Positions 34,401-46,400 of a stretch of DNA of 64,000 bases are shown here, one piece after another. Position 1 is the stretch's first letter, and every line of letters begins with the position of its first letter. Both the position numbers and the translations under genes were made by a program. The stretch comes from Lepus europaeus (Eukaryota > Chordata > Mammalia > Lagomorpha > Leporidae): the NCBI RefSeq assembly GCF_033115175.1, contig NC_084844.1:34319885-34383884 (forward strand). The letters run 5' to 3'. The notes below the pieces were generated by a model. That model ran no database searches. It saw nothing but the letters and a program-made list of their open reading frames with translations, and was not told the origin of the DNA.

Positions 34401-37400
34401 CTGTTTAGGCTCACTTCCATTTCGGAAATCTCTCTGGCAACACCCTTTCACCCCATCTTCGTTCTATCCTGTACTTCAGAGCCAGACTGTCTGGATCTCT
34501 GTCATTTATTGCTTGGTTGACCCAAGGCGTATTTCTTAACTACCCTTTGTCCTTTTTCTTCATCTGAAAAATGGGGATGATGTTTGCACCCATCTGGTTG
34601 TTGATGGCTGAATTATTTTGCTTTGAATTATGGTTTGAATCCCTCCTGGCATATGCTAAGCACCAGTACCACTGTTGTTTCACAATTTCTGATGATCTAA
34701 TGAGTGCCCTCGATCTCATCTATAAACTTTCTCCAGTTTCAGTATAGTGATTGCCTGTCAGAGGACATTCGGGAAGCAATCTGGTCTGTGGTATGTGGCT
34801 TCAGCCTTAGTGAGTGACTTAGCTTCATTAAAAGTGTTTTTTTTTTTTTTTCTTTTTTGTTAATTTGAGAGACACAGAAGAACACTGCCACCCACTGATT
34901 GACTCCTCAAATGCCCACAACTGTGGGACTGGGCTGGGGCTAAAGTAGGAAGCTGGTGACTGAATCCAGGTCTCCCAAGTGGCTGGCAGAACCAAATAAC
35001 TGGAGTCCTCACTCCTGCAGACCAGGGTCTGCAAAAACACGAAGCTGGGGTCAGGTGCTATGGGTGGGAATCAAACCCAGGTGGGACCTAGATGTCTCAG
35101 TTGCTAACCTAAACACCTGCTCCTGGAGGGAGCTTTGTGTGGCCTTGTGCAGCAGAAGACTTCCTTGTGAATCTCTGGGTCTTGCCCACGGGCTTCACCG
35201 ACAAGCTTTGGAGTGTAAGGATTTTTGTTGTTGTTGTTGTTTTTCTTTTTGACAGGCAGAGTGGACAGTGAGAGACAGAGAGAGAAAGGTCTTCCTTTTT
35301 GCCGTTGGTTCACCCTCCAATGGCCGCTGCAGCCGGCGCATTGCGCTGATCCGAAGCCAGGAGCCAGGTGCTTCTCCTGGTCTCCCATGCGGGTGCAGGG
35401 CCCAAGGACTTGGGCCATCCTCCACTGCCTTCCCGGGCCATAGCAGAGAGCTGGCCTGGAAGAGGGGCAACTGGGACTAGAACCCGGTATGCCAGCACCG
35501 CAAGGCGGAGGATTAGCCTATTGAGCCACAGCGCCGGCCATAAGGATGTTTTTATTTGCCAGTGCTCAGTTGGCTTTGGGAATAGGAATGCAGACTGAAA
35601 TACACGTCGAGAAAATAATATTTGCTCTTTTTGAGCATGTCAATTTGCATAGTCTTAATTCTAGCAACTCTGAATTGTTCTCAAAGGCCTTTGGCTTTGA
35701 GAGAAATTTAAGCCCTCTTAAAAATCTTAGTTTTATATTTGAACTGCAAAGAGTCCAGCTATTAATGGCTGGCTGCCAAGACACCCTGATTGCACCCCAC
35801 CCCAATCTGTAAGTCAGACCAGCCAGGTGACATGTCACCTTTGTTCTAGAGGGTGCAGACATCTGACTACGGGCATCCTCCTTTCTTGCTGCTTTTGGAG
35901 AATTCTTGTTTGCCATGCTCCATGCCCTCTCTATCCCGAAGGGAAGAGGGAGATGCAGGATGCTGAGAGCCGGCAGCGGCTGCTTTCTCGCTGGCTGTGT
36001 GTTTACATCGGCATCTGCCGCCCTAACCCTTTGCCGCAGACAAGAGAGGCGTCTCCTGCTTTTGGTTGAGCAGAGAACAGCCACCCTGCCCAAGCTCTGT
36101 CTGAGGCCCTGGGGACTATGGGGAGAACCATGGCAAAGGAGCTCTGGCAGGACAGCATCCCCCATGGTCCCCAGTGCACCAGACTAGTCTTGTAGCTCCC
36201 ATTTTAAATCCTAAAAGCCTCTGGAGTGTGAAAGGAGACAGACCTTTATTCAGTGCCCTGTGATTGATAGACACACACTCGTCTACGTGCCTCTGGAGGG
36301 CACTGAGCGTTTCTCTCCCTTGTGGATGGGACCTTGAGGTTCAGAACAGTGAAGGCAGCAGCGAGTGAGGGCTGGGTGCAGGACCTCCCAGGCATCTGTG
36401 GCAATCAGGACACAGAAGGAGCAGGCGTCGCAGGATCTTTCTGTGTCCCATTCCCAGGGCTCCTCCCTGCCAGCAGCCCGGTTTACGTCTGCCAGCAGAA
36501 AGGTGGGTAGAATATGCTGATCAGATAGTGACTCAGATCCAGGAGTCTCCCCTTTCAGCAATAAAATGTGGCACCCGGGCCCCCTCACCACCTTTTGTTT
36601 CTTGCAGTTCCAGACTTCATGAATGCTCCCATGCCCTTGGAATTTTATGACTGCACACAGCAGATATTTCCTCCTTGAGAGCCAGTCCCTTCCCTGCCCC
36701 TCCCTCCATCTGTTTAGGGAATGTGAGGGTGGATTGAGACCTCCCAGAACTCCCAGCCAGGGTAGGAGGGGCCTTGAGGAGGCCCACATGGCTTTTCATT
36801 CCCACCTCCAAGGCTTCCAGACAGATGATGCGAAAGCTTTCTGTAAATAATAAACTGATGCAAATGACTTTGTTCTAGCCTCTTTCCTGTCTTTCCTGGT
36901 GACCTGTGTCCCAGTGTGGTCACACACAGGCTGGGAGTTAATTCTTCCTTTGTAGTTAACAGGTTTCTCTCATTTCCAACCCAGTCCATTTCCTCTTGTT
37001 CTTACTGCAAAGAAGGTGGAAGAAATTCCCTTTGGTCTTCTTTCTTCTTTAGCTAAATAAATGTTCACAGTTTCTTTAAGCCACACTCAGGTTCTAATTC
37101 TGGAAGTTTCCGTCATTCTTTATTATCACCCTTCTCACTTCTCCATATGCTTCCTCAAGGGCAAAATCCAAGCTGGATCCAGTGCTATTTTGCTTGGGTT
37201 TCAACCCTTTGGAATGGAGCCTTATGGCTTACTTTGATCCTAAGTAGGAAACCTCACCAGGCCTAATCTTGGAGAAGGGGAAAATGAGAATGGAAAAGAT
37301 CTGATCCCAGGTCTGTGGAGTTGGGGGCCTTTAGCCAACACCCCAGTGGCAAAGGTTTTACTAATCTTCCTTTGTGTTTCCACTAACTGCTTCTGCTACT

Positions 37401-40400
37401 TTTCTCTGAGATGCCTAGAAGTCGATCATTATTTTAAAAATACATCATTGCAACTGCTTGTTTGTTTGTTTGTTTATTTAAGAGAGGGAGAGAGAAAGAG
37501 AGAAAGATCTTCTATCTGCTAGTTCACTTCCCAGCTGACTTCACCAGCTTGGGGCTAGACCAGGATGAACCATCTGAGTTTCCCATGTGAGTGCAGGGGC
37601 CACGGTATCAGGCCATCCTCCATTGCTTTCCCAGGCGCATTAGCAGGGACCTGGATGGGAGCCGAGAACAGCCAAGACTCTAGCTGGTGCCCAGGTGGGA
37701 GTCAGGTGTTGCAGGTGGTAGCTCAACCCATTAACACAACTCCAGCCCCCTTCAACCATTCCTTGATAACTGTAGTGCCTGAGCGAATCATAGAGGCTGG
37801 GGGTAAGGGAAACAGGGTGACGACCAAAGGTGTTAGTCTTCTTTTTGGAATGTGGAAATGTCCTAGAATTAGATAGTGGTGACAGTTACACCCTCTTGTG
37901 ACTATACTAAGAACCACTGAATTGCGTGCTTTTAAAAGGATGATGGTAATGTGAATTATATCTCAGTTTTTAAAAGCTCCACCTTTGTATGAATAAGTAC
38001 TTTTATGGCTATCAAGCAGAAGCAGCTTCTAACAACAAAAATACAGAGTCTTAAAGTCTGTGAGGCACTTTCATGCACAGAGTCTAATTTCTTGTACGTA
38101 TCTGGTGTTGTTTTACAAATAAAGACATTGAAGCTCAGAGAAGCCGATTGGCTTGCATGATTTAGTAACAGTCTTGCTAGTAAATGGCAAAGCCAGGACT
38201 CCTACCCTGGCAATCTGTCTTTGAAGCTCTGGCATATAACACTGGGTGTGTGAATGACAGATTGGAGCAGAACATGCCAAGTGCTTTACAAAAGCGGGGT
38301 GGAGGGCTAGTGTTGTGGCATAGCAGCTTAAGCCGCCGTCTGCATTGCCAGTATCATATATGAGCACTGTTTCAAGTCCTGGCTGCTCCATTTCCATTCC
38401 AACTCCTTGCTAATGTGCCTGGGAAAGCAATGGATAATGACCCCTGCCACTCACATGGGAAATCTGGACGAAGCTCCTGGCTTCAGCCAGGCCCAGTCCT
38501 GGCTGTTGTAGCCATTTAGGGGGAGTGAAACAGTGGATAGAACTCTCTTTCTCTCTCTGTAACTGCCTTTCAAATAAATAAGACATTCTTTTTTAAATGG
38601 TGGATTCCCAGAATATTACAGCTGGGAAGCAGCATGCGCAGCTTTGGGCCTGTCCTTATGGAGACGCTAAGTTACAAAGAGGGGGAGCCTGGCCTTTTGG
38701 CACAGCAGGAGAAAGAGGGAGGCCAAGGTCACCAGAGAAAAGGAGTTTGAAGATCCAGGTACGTTAGAGTCAGCTCTTTTCAACTCTTTCTTCCAGACTT
38801 TGAAAGGCCGGGAGGAAAGACCCCTTCCACTTGACTGGCCTTGTTTTACTTGGTGCCCCGATGGCCCTAGGAAGTAGGTTTGGTTTCCCTTTTCAGATGA
38901 TAAATCTGTGGAAGCTGAGGGGTTACGGACCAAGGTTGAGAAGCCAGTAAGTTGAAGCTGTGTGGCAGGATCTGAACCTGAATCTTGTGAAGCCGAGATG
39001 AGATCATCTTGCTTTGCCCAGATCTGTGTGAGGTCATCGGGCTCCCAGCTGGTACAGCTGGTTAGGCAGGTGGACAGCCGCATGCATCCTGAGCGTGGGC
39101 TCAGTGGGGAATGGCTGTGCTGGTCCCTGGCCCTTCCTGCTGGGAGGAGTCTGCTCCAGCAAGTGGCACTCGGAGGTGCGGCCCCACACTTACCCGCGTT
39201 CCCCATGTTGCCACCTCCCATGGAAAGTATTCGTTTTTTTTTTTTTTTTTTTTTTTCCCCAGTGGTTCGCCTATTTTTCAAAGGAGTTTCTGCCTTCCAG
39301 CCTTTCAAAGGGGCCAGGATTCAGTGGTTTTGGCTACTAAACAGGAAACTCGGAGCCCTTTCCGTTCTTTTGAGCTGGTTGGAAGGGCTGGGCCTGGAAC
39401 CATGACTCTACTTTAAGGGACAGAAGAGAAGTTTTGTGTGGTTCACAAAAACAAGACGAAAACCTTTCCTGGAGGCCTGCACACCAGCCTCGGTTGAGAC
39501 ACAGCATGGAAGAGAGCTGCCTCGTTGCCTGGCAGTAATGACAGCAAACAAATGTGTCTGACAGTCGGCTTGGCATCCCCAGGTCTGACACTCTGTTTGC
39601 TTGGTTCTAATTGCTTCCTTAACTTCCTTCCAGCGGCCCCACCTCCGGTACCACCCTCACCCAGGGGAGTACCAAGCTGTGCCAGGCTGCACCAGGCTGG
39701 GCCGGGCCCCACAGGATGCAAGGCCCAGCCGGGGCTGTTCTCGTCTGTCTGTTTGCAAGCTGCCTGCTGTGCCCAGTGGCTGTTTTTCTCGTCATAAATG
39801 TCGACTTGGCAGGGGCCCCAGGGTGGAAGCCGCGGTGAAAGAGCTTCCAGGGTCCTGCCTGCAAGGCTGAGGAAACCGTTTGTAGCCACCGCCTCTCAAA
39901 GGTGCTCACAGAGGACTTGTCGCCGGAACAGCCCTGACCAGGCCCGGCGTACTATGTGGAGCATGGGCCTCTTCCAGTTACTCTGAGGACAGGCCTGGGG
40001 GAGCCCTGTGGGCCCCTGCCAGGGAGGTGCCTCTGGGCCTGGCTGGCCTTTCTCCTGCCACGCACGCACCCTCCCCCACCCCACTCTCTCGAGGAACTCA
40101 AATGTGTCAGGGAGAGCAGTTCCTCTGAGGCCCTGCCCTGAAGAAGCCTGGAGACCCCAGAGCACAGTCCTCCAGCGTTTTTGTTTCTGTTTTCTTTGTT
40201 TTTAAGTTACTTTCATCTACTTCAAAGGCAGAGTGACAGAGACAAAGATGGAGATCTTCCATTCCCTGGCTCACTCCCCAAATGCCCATCGTAGCCAAGG
40301 CTGGGCCAGGTTGAAGCCGGGAGCCAGGAACTCCATATGGGTCTCCCATGTGGGTAGCAGGGGCCCAAGCACTTGAAGTGCCTTCATTTGCTGCCTTTCA

Positions 40401-43400
40401 GCCTGGGTTTTAGCAGGAAACTGGATTGGAAGTGGAGGAGCCAGGCCTCGAGCCTGTCCCTGAATAGGGGATGTGGGTATGGCCCGCAGTGCCTTAACCC
40501 ACTGTACTCTAACAATGGACCCAAGGCCTGCAAACTTTTAAAGGCACATGCCTCCGTGAGTAAAATACTTGACCATATGCACAAATATATGTATGTGTGT
40601 TTGTGTGTGTGTGTATAGTATGTACTTACAGATTGTGTTTGTACTGATATATAATGTATACATTATAAGCATATATAGGATGGAAGATAAAATGATGAAA
40701 AAATGATCATTTGTATAATTTTATGTGGTTAAATATGTTCTTTTTTTAAAAATCTAGGTTTATCATTTCAGATATAGTAATGTGTAAAAGGTGTGTCCTT
40801 AGGCAAATGTAATCAATTAGTTCTTGCAAACTTTTAAGAAAAGTGTTTTTTAACAATGGTTCAGGCTCCTCAGAAAATATTTTTGGAATGTTTTTAAATA
40901 GATGAGGGAATTGCTTATAATTCCTAATTATACAGGCAGATATAGGAAGTTTTAGAGATGGTTTTTCATCTATTAAATTTTTAAAGATATATTTTAAAAT
41001 TTACGTACAGTAAAGTCACGTGTTTGGTATACAGTCCCGTGAGTTTTGACAGATAGAGCCACCACTGTAACAGTTCCATCTCCCTTGCTGCCTCTTAGAG
41101 TCACAGGAGGTCTTGCCCATGACCTCTGGCAGCCACTGGTCTTCTTAGCCATTCATCCACGTTGCCCTGTGTATCAGTACTGTGGTCCTTTTTATTACAG
41201 AGGAGCACTGTGTGGAGGGACCAGTCTGTTTATCCAGTCACCAACTGAGAGACATTTAGGTTGAGCGATTATGAATAAAGCTGCTAAAAATATTCTCATA
41301 GGTTTTTGTGTGAACATAGGTGTTTGATTTTACTTGGCTAAATGGATCTGCCAACCTCCTTTCCAAGGTAGCTGTCCCATTTTGCAATGTGTGAGAGCTC
41401 TGGTTGTTAGGCATTCTTGCCAGCCGTTGGGTTTTTAGTTGAAAAAGTTTTTTTTCTTAAAGTATAGTAGGTTGATAAAGCTCAGTTTATTGGTTTGTTC
41501 TTCTTTTCTAGATTATTTCTCTAACATAGGTCACAAAGATTTTCTCCAAAATTTTCTTCTTCTTCTTTTTTTTTTTTTTTTTTTTTTTTTTTTAGTGTTT
41601 ATGTATTTATTTGAAAGGCAGAGTTACAGAGAGGAAGAAAAGGATAGAACCATCTTCCATCTGCTGGTTCTCTCCCCAAAGTGGCTGTAATGGCTGGGGC
41701 TGGGCCAGGTCCAAGCCAGGAGCCTGGAACTCCATCTAGATCTCCCATGTGAGTGGCAGGGGCCCAAGCATTTGGGCCATCTTCTGCACATTAGTGGGGA
41801 GCTGGATTAGAAGTAGAACAACTGGGACTTGAACCAGGGCTCATATGGGATGCTGGTGTTGCAGGTGGCAGCTTAACACACTGTGCCACAATGCCAGCCC
41901 CCTAAATCTTCTTCTAAATATCATGTACTTTGAGTCATTTTTTGTACAAGCATATCCTTTTTTTGAAAGAAAAACTCTTATCCACTGGTTCAGTCCCCAA
42001 ATGGGTGCAACAGCCAGAGCTGGACCAGGCTGAAGCCAGAAGCCAGGAACTCTATCCTGGTCTCTACATGAGTGGCAGGGACCCAAGTACTTGGGCTCCC
42101 ATTCACTGTCTTTCCAGGCACATTAGCAGGAAACTGGATAGGAAACAGAGCAGCCAGGACTCTGATATGGGATGCTGGCATCAAAAGCAGCAGCTTAACC
42201 CACTGCATCACAACACTGGCTCCAAGCATATCATTTTTATTTTATTTTATTTTATTTTATTTTATTTTATTTTTGATAGGCAGAGTGGATAGTGAGAGAG
42301 AGAGACAGAGAGAAAGGTCTTCCTTTTGCCGTTGGTTCACCCTCCAATGGCTGCTGCGGACGGCGCATCTCGCTGATCTGAAGCCAGGAGCCAGGTGCTT
42401 CTCCTGGTCTCCCATGGGGTGCAGGGCCCAAGGACTTGGGCCATCCTCCACTGCCTTCCCGGGCCACAGCAGAGAGCTGGCCTGGAAGAGGGGCAACCGG
42501 GATAGAATCCGGTGCCCCAACCGGGACTAGAACCTGGGATGCCGGCGCCACAAGGCGGAGGATTAGCCTGTTAAGCCACGGCGCCTGCCCAAGCATATCA
42601 TTTTTAAGCAAAAAACAAAATGAAAACATTGCCAGTGTCACTTGCTCTTTGTAGTGGGAGCCTCAGACACTTTGCTATCAGCAAACCTCTTCATGGTGCT
42701 CTATCCCATCACAAAGCATTGCAAAGAACCTGCTGTTTAGAAATCTTTCTAAGAATCAGCCCCATTATTAACACCCAGTAGCATCGAAAGCACAGGATTC
42801 ACAGCACGCTAAAAGCAAAGGCAGAGGAGCACCACTAACCCCCAGCCTGCCTCACACCCAGTAGGAGTCCTACCCTTCCTTCTAGATACCTGTATACACA
42901 TGTCCCATTAGCAGCTCAGGAAGGGGCTCCGTGGCAGTCCACATACTGCAGTGCTTAGTGGAACTTTTTTTCCCCCAAAGATAAAAATAGATGAAATTTC
43001 TATCTAGTATTCTTCCCACCTTTGGGGGGTTGTCCTGCACACCTTCTGGGGATCCTGCCCTGGACGTCTTACAGAGCTGCCTCTCTTCCATTTCCAGTTG
43101 TGTCTGGGTGGATGATCTATGAGAAAGAAGTGGGCACATCCTTTTTTGTTTGTTTTTGTTTTTAAAGATTTATTTATTTATTTGAAAGAGTTACATGGAG
43201 AGAGGATAGGCAGAGAGAGAGAGAGGTCTTCCATCCGATGGTTCACTCTCCAGAGGGCCGCAAAAGCTGGAGCTGCACCGATCCGAAGCCAGGAGCCTCT
43301 TCCGGGTCTCCCACCTGGGTGCAGGGGTCCAAGTACTTGGGCCATCTTCTGCTTTCCCCAGGCCATAGCAGAGAGCTGGATCAGAAGAGGAGCAGCCGGG

Positions 43401-46400
43401 ACTTGAACCGGCGCCCATATGGGATACCGGCGCTTCAGGCCAGGGCGTTAACCCGCTGAGCCACAGCGCCGGCCCCGGGCACATCCTTAAGGTCTCTCCC
43501 TGCCACCAATGGGGAAGCTCTGTGGGTCCGTGTTCCTTTCTTGTCTGCTTTCTTCTAGGGCTTGTTTTTCCATGGCCACCTTCTTCCAAGCTCTGAACTT
43601 GGACATCTTGGCAAATGTTTCTTTAGAGGATGACTCTCTAGATTACTCAAAATTTAAAATCATGGAATCATGAGAGAATATAATTTTGAAGCTAGTGAGG
43701 GACTTGGAGGTCAATAAGTCCAAATTCCTTGTGAAACCAAAAGGAAATGACTGTGGTATATCCACAGAGTGGAATACTACTCAGTGGTAAAGAGGGAATG
43801 AACTATTGATATATGTGAAAACATGAGTGAAAGACGCTGGGCAAAAGCACTATATACTGTATGGTTTCCTTTACAAAAAGTTCTAGAAAATACCAGTGAT
43901 AGAGCAGTGGTTGCCTATGGACCCGTGATGGGGAAGAAGGAAGAGAGGAGGGAAGGCTGGATCCAGAGGGGTGTGAGGAAGCATTGCATGCGACAGTTGG
44001 GACATCTTGATGGTGGTGACAATTTCACATGTATATTCAGCTGTCAGGACTCATGCAGTATTATAAAGGTTGAACCAACAGTCCTGTTACAACTAGGCCT
44101 GGGTCCTTGTTTCATCCAAATGCTTGGCACAGACCTCCAGGTTCCGCGTTTTGGGGTTTCGTTTTTTTCCATTTGCTTAAACATTTCTTTGATTGACATG
44201 TAATAATTATGCCTGTTTCTGGGGTACCAGATTCCAGGTTTTGGGGTTGTGGTGCTCAGAGCTGCTCAGTTGTGGCCTGTGCGCTCCTGTGCTCCCCAGG
44301 AATGTTTCAGGACACAAAAATGCAGAGTTGGGTTTAGTGTGGGCAGCAGCAGGGGAGCGTCTGCTTGGTCCTTGCAGCTGTACCTGGGAGTGAGGGACCT
44401 GGTGCACCAGGATGTAGGAGACAACCAGCAACATAGCTGCTCCAGGAGCTGTTTTTCCACAAGTGAGGAATTTTGCTCTTCCTGGCTGGTGGCGCTGATC
44501 CCTGAAGTCCCGCACGTTTGACACAATGGCCGTCTCCTGCACCGAGATCTGGCACTCACCCTTCCTCCCTCTGGTCATCTGCTAACCGGTCACCCCCAGA
44601 TTCTTCAGCCACTGAATAACGGAAGTCACGGGAGAGTCCCTTGTTTGTTTTTAGAACGGTTTTCAGAACAGGATGGGATGTGTCAATCCAGAATATGATT
44701 GATTGTCAGACCACACTGCAAGATGCAGGCAGCAATGCAGAACACGGCTGGCTCATGTCAGCCAGACGTGGTGGTGTGACCAGAGGAGAAAAACATGGAT
44801 GGGGCCTGTGTCCATGTAAGTGGATGCCAAATTGCCTGACCAGCTCACGCCCCTGTCTGTCCTGTTCCCTGCCACTGTGAGGCCAGAAGAGCAGCTCAGA
44901 TTGAAGCTGAGGATTAAAATGGATTTGCTGCTTAATGAGCATTCCTGTAACATAGAGATCAAGTTCCTTACACCTCCGGAGGAGAGCCATTGGATTCCCA
45001 CTGCGGGCGGTGGGGGTTGTAACCATCATGGTGGCCCTGAGACTCTGCGAGAAAGCAGGGCGGGGATTTGTGTGGGCTTGGTCATTGGTTCTTGGGTTGG
45101 GGATTCTTTGCAGCCTTCAGTAGAGCTGGACAGACCGTGCCCTGTGTGCATGCCTAGGCCAGCTGGGAGAGCTGAGGCCAGCACAGATGGCTGAAATCAA
45201 GTGGGACCGGGAGAAGCCAATGCCAATGAATTATCTCAGGTGGATTAATTGTGTCAGGCAATGTCAGGAGGAGGGACGGAGTTTTCAGTGACCCGGTGGG
45301 GCTTTGGGTGTATTTTTAATTTTTTTTTCCCTCCCTCGATCTTACCTGGGCTGATGAAAACAGCCCCGGTGTGGGCTGGCTTGAGCTCTGCAGCTCTGTT
45401 TGCCCCACCCTCTCTCCTCCCCCCATGCCATCTGGCAGCTAGACCGCGAGCTGGCTGCATGCTTCCTTTTGCCTTGTCAGTGCTGGAAGGTCATACTTGC
45501 GGGGATTATGGGGTTGGTTTCCCAAATGGTGGGTGCAGTGGCTGTGGATCTCTAACGATCGATTTGTTTTCTTGCATTTCAGTCGTTCCAGGGAAGTCAA
45601 GGACGAGCATACCTTTTTAATTCAGTGTGAGTGTCTCTAAGTGGTACCTGCATTGCTTGGTGCAAATTTGGAGGGATGGGGAGAAGCAACCCGTAATGAT
45701 AATTAAATAAGGGAAGGCCCCTGCTTGCCCTGCCCCGGTTGAGACCCTGTGGAGCATTACTCTGCACAGTTGGTGGACGCTTACCTTGGGGGAATTGTTT
45801 CTGGCAGCATCTCTGACTGCTCTCAGTGGGCACATCAGAGAGGCGCAGCCCCGCTGGGAGGAAGCCAAGAGCTCCTGAGAAGGCATGGGCGTGAAGACCT
45901 TACAGCCAGGGCTGAGATGAGCCCTTGGGGAGGGAACAAGGCTGAACACAGGACACCGAGGTCTACTGAAAGGTGGCGGGGAGGCCCAGCTCGAGTCTCT
46001 TTCCCCTGCTGCGGATGCGCGGGGTACCCTGTCCTCGCTCCTCCCTGGGCGCAGGATTACAGCCCCTTCCCTGGGAGAGGAGGGTGTGCAGCCTGATGAG
46101 CTGTAGACCTGGAAGCCCAGCCTGTTCAGCTTGCAACGGGCAGCTCTGTGATGCAGAACAGCACATTCAGCTCCTGGGTACCATCTCGCTGGTGGCAGGG
46201 TGACACTGTGCTGTCGCATTTGACTCCATGCTTCTGGCCTCAGCGAGCTTCGAGGACCTCTGTGCCCTGCTGTGGACTTCACAGTGCAGCTGCTAGTTGG
46301 TCCCCATAAGTCACAAGATTGAAAGCATTTGTTAGAAAAATCTTAAGGAATGTCTCTACCATGACTATTTTAGTAGTCCCACGGAATCAGAACTTGCAGA

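Noticed and set aside
35566..36165. 199-codon minus-strand open frame
   Set aside because: No recognisable protein family, and the frame is not bounded by plausible splice sites.
38667..39308. 213-codon minus-strand open frame
   Set aside because: Contains a poly-Lys run from a poly-T tract and no conserved motif.
45617..46282. 221-codon minus-strand open frame overlapping coding exon 2
   Set aside because: No recognisable domain, Pro/Arg/Ser-rich as expected from GC-rich noncoding DNA, and antisense to a spliced gene.
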